This document shows positions 63,701 through 64,000 of a DNA stretch of 64,000 nucleotides, one piece after another; position 1 is the first letter of the stretch, and each line of letters begins with the position of its first letter. Source of the DNA: Deroplatys truncata. Its lineage: Eukaryota; Arthropoda; Insecta; Mantodea; Mantidae. Below the pieces are notes generated by a model that was not told where the DNA came from, made no database searches, and was given only the letters and a program-made list of their open reading frames with translations. Position numbers and translations under genes: made by a program. The DNA lies in contig CM060985.1 in NCBI GenBank assembly GCA_030765065.1, positions 3,286,001 to 3,350,000 of the forward strand. The letters are read 5' to 3'.

Positions 63701-64000
63701 TCCTCCTTCAGTGAAAGTGAGTCCATCTCCACATCACTTATTTGAGATGAGTGTATCTTGTTTATAAGATATATATAGTATAGTGTTACTGCTGAGAGAT
63801 GACAACAGTGATTCTTCATTTTCCTCTTCCTCCTTCAGTGAAAGTGAGTCCATCTCCACATCACTTGTTTGAGATGAGTGTATCTTGTTTATAAGATATA
63901 TATAGTATAGTCTTACTGCTGAGAGATGACACAGTGATACTTCATTTTCCTCTTCCTCCTTCACTGAAAGTGAGTCCATCTCCACATCACTTGTTTGAGA
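49151..64000. repeat. Satellite D, about 115 copies of a 127-bp unit
   Basis: Very uniform array running off the window. The unit (plus strand) includes CATCACTTGTTTGAGATGAG, TATCTTGTTTATAAGATATA, TATAGTATAGTGTTACTGCT, GAGAGATGACAACAGTGATT, CTTCATTTTCCTCTTCCTCC and TTCAGTGAAAGTGAGTCC. Each unit gives a 70-codon minus-strand ORF rich in Glu/Ser that overlaps the next; since 127 is not divisible by 3 these are not one gene. Variants include a 126-bp type with GTAAGTCATC, a GATGTATATA type, and a GTAGCATAGTATCTTTGTTG type at 49146, 54612, 61498 and 63013. Confidence 0.98.
60679..60738. repeat. (AT)n expansion inside one satellite D unit
   Basis: The short ATATATATAG of the normal unit has grown to about 55 bp of AT repeats with one C interruption. 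Only this unit is affected. Confidence 0.9.

Noticed and set aside
49231-63985. Over a hundred 70-113 codon minus ORFs with a Glu-rich segment
   Set aside because: Each is one 127-bp satellite unit read into the next; the period is not a multiple of three.

Overview
The window looks like intergenic or heterochromatin-like DNA from a large, AT-rich animal genome, most likely an arthropod and probably an insect. The basis is spliceosomal-type exon/intron borders, several eukaryotic transposon classes (Penelope-like, CR1-like LINE, RNase H-bearing LINE, Tigger/pogo, mariner-like) and long satellite arrays. The insect assignment is inference from the transposon mix. No bacterial operon, CRISPR array, rRNA or tRNA was seen.

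Layout. 1-13262: interleaved related satellites A (87-100 bp units) and B (97/85 bp units) in the order A-B-A-B. 13263-15720: AT-rich DNA with a 158-bp Penelope-derived insertion carrying a hammerhead-ribozyme-like core, and a copy of a dispersed repeat (DR). 15720-24370: a decayed minus-strand LINE with RT, RNase H and zinc-knuckle parts, split by a 1.9-kb Tigger transposon and by a 4.1-kb head-to-head pair of Penelope-like elements; one of that pair is itself split by a DR copy. 24690-25935: two more DR copies in opposite orientation. 26150-27450: a 44-bp minisatellite. 28207-28837: a Tigger-like MITE. 30030-38240: satellite C (111-118 bp units), interrupted by a 5'-truncated Penelope-like element with an 11-bp target duplication. 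38241-41517: mostly unique DNA with two small minus-strand pieces that look like in-phase host exons. 41518-about 46760: a CR1-like LINE with two long uninterrupted ORFs and an (AATCT)n tail. 47923-48049: a second miniature Penelope-derived insertion forming a perfect 34-bp hairpin. 48690-49015: the C-terminal remnant of a mariner-like transposase. 49151-64000: satellite D, roughly 115 copies of a 127-bp unit, running off the window edge.

Satellites make up a little over half of the window. The only genes that look whole are the two LINE ORFs at 42064-46100; the Penelope RT-endonuclease at 19354-21111 is long and open but has lost its N-terminal continuity. The most notable observations are hammerhead-like cores at the Penelope ends, in one case overlapping the stop codon, and the same asymmetric inverted-tail structure shared by three separate Penelope insertions. 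Most very long ORFs in the window are by-products of stop-free satellite units and are not genes.
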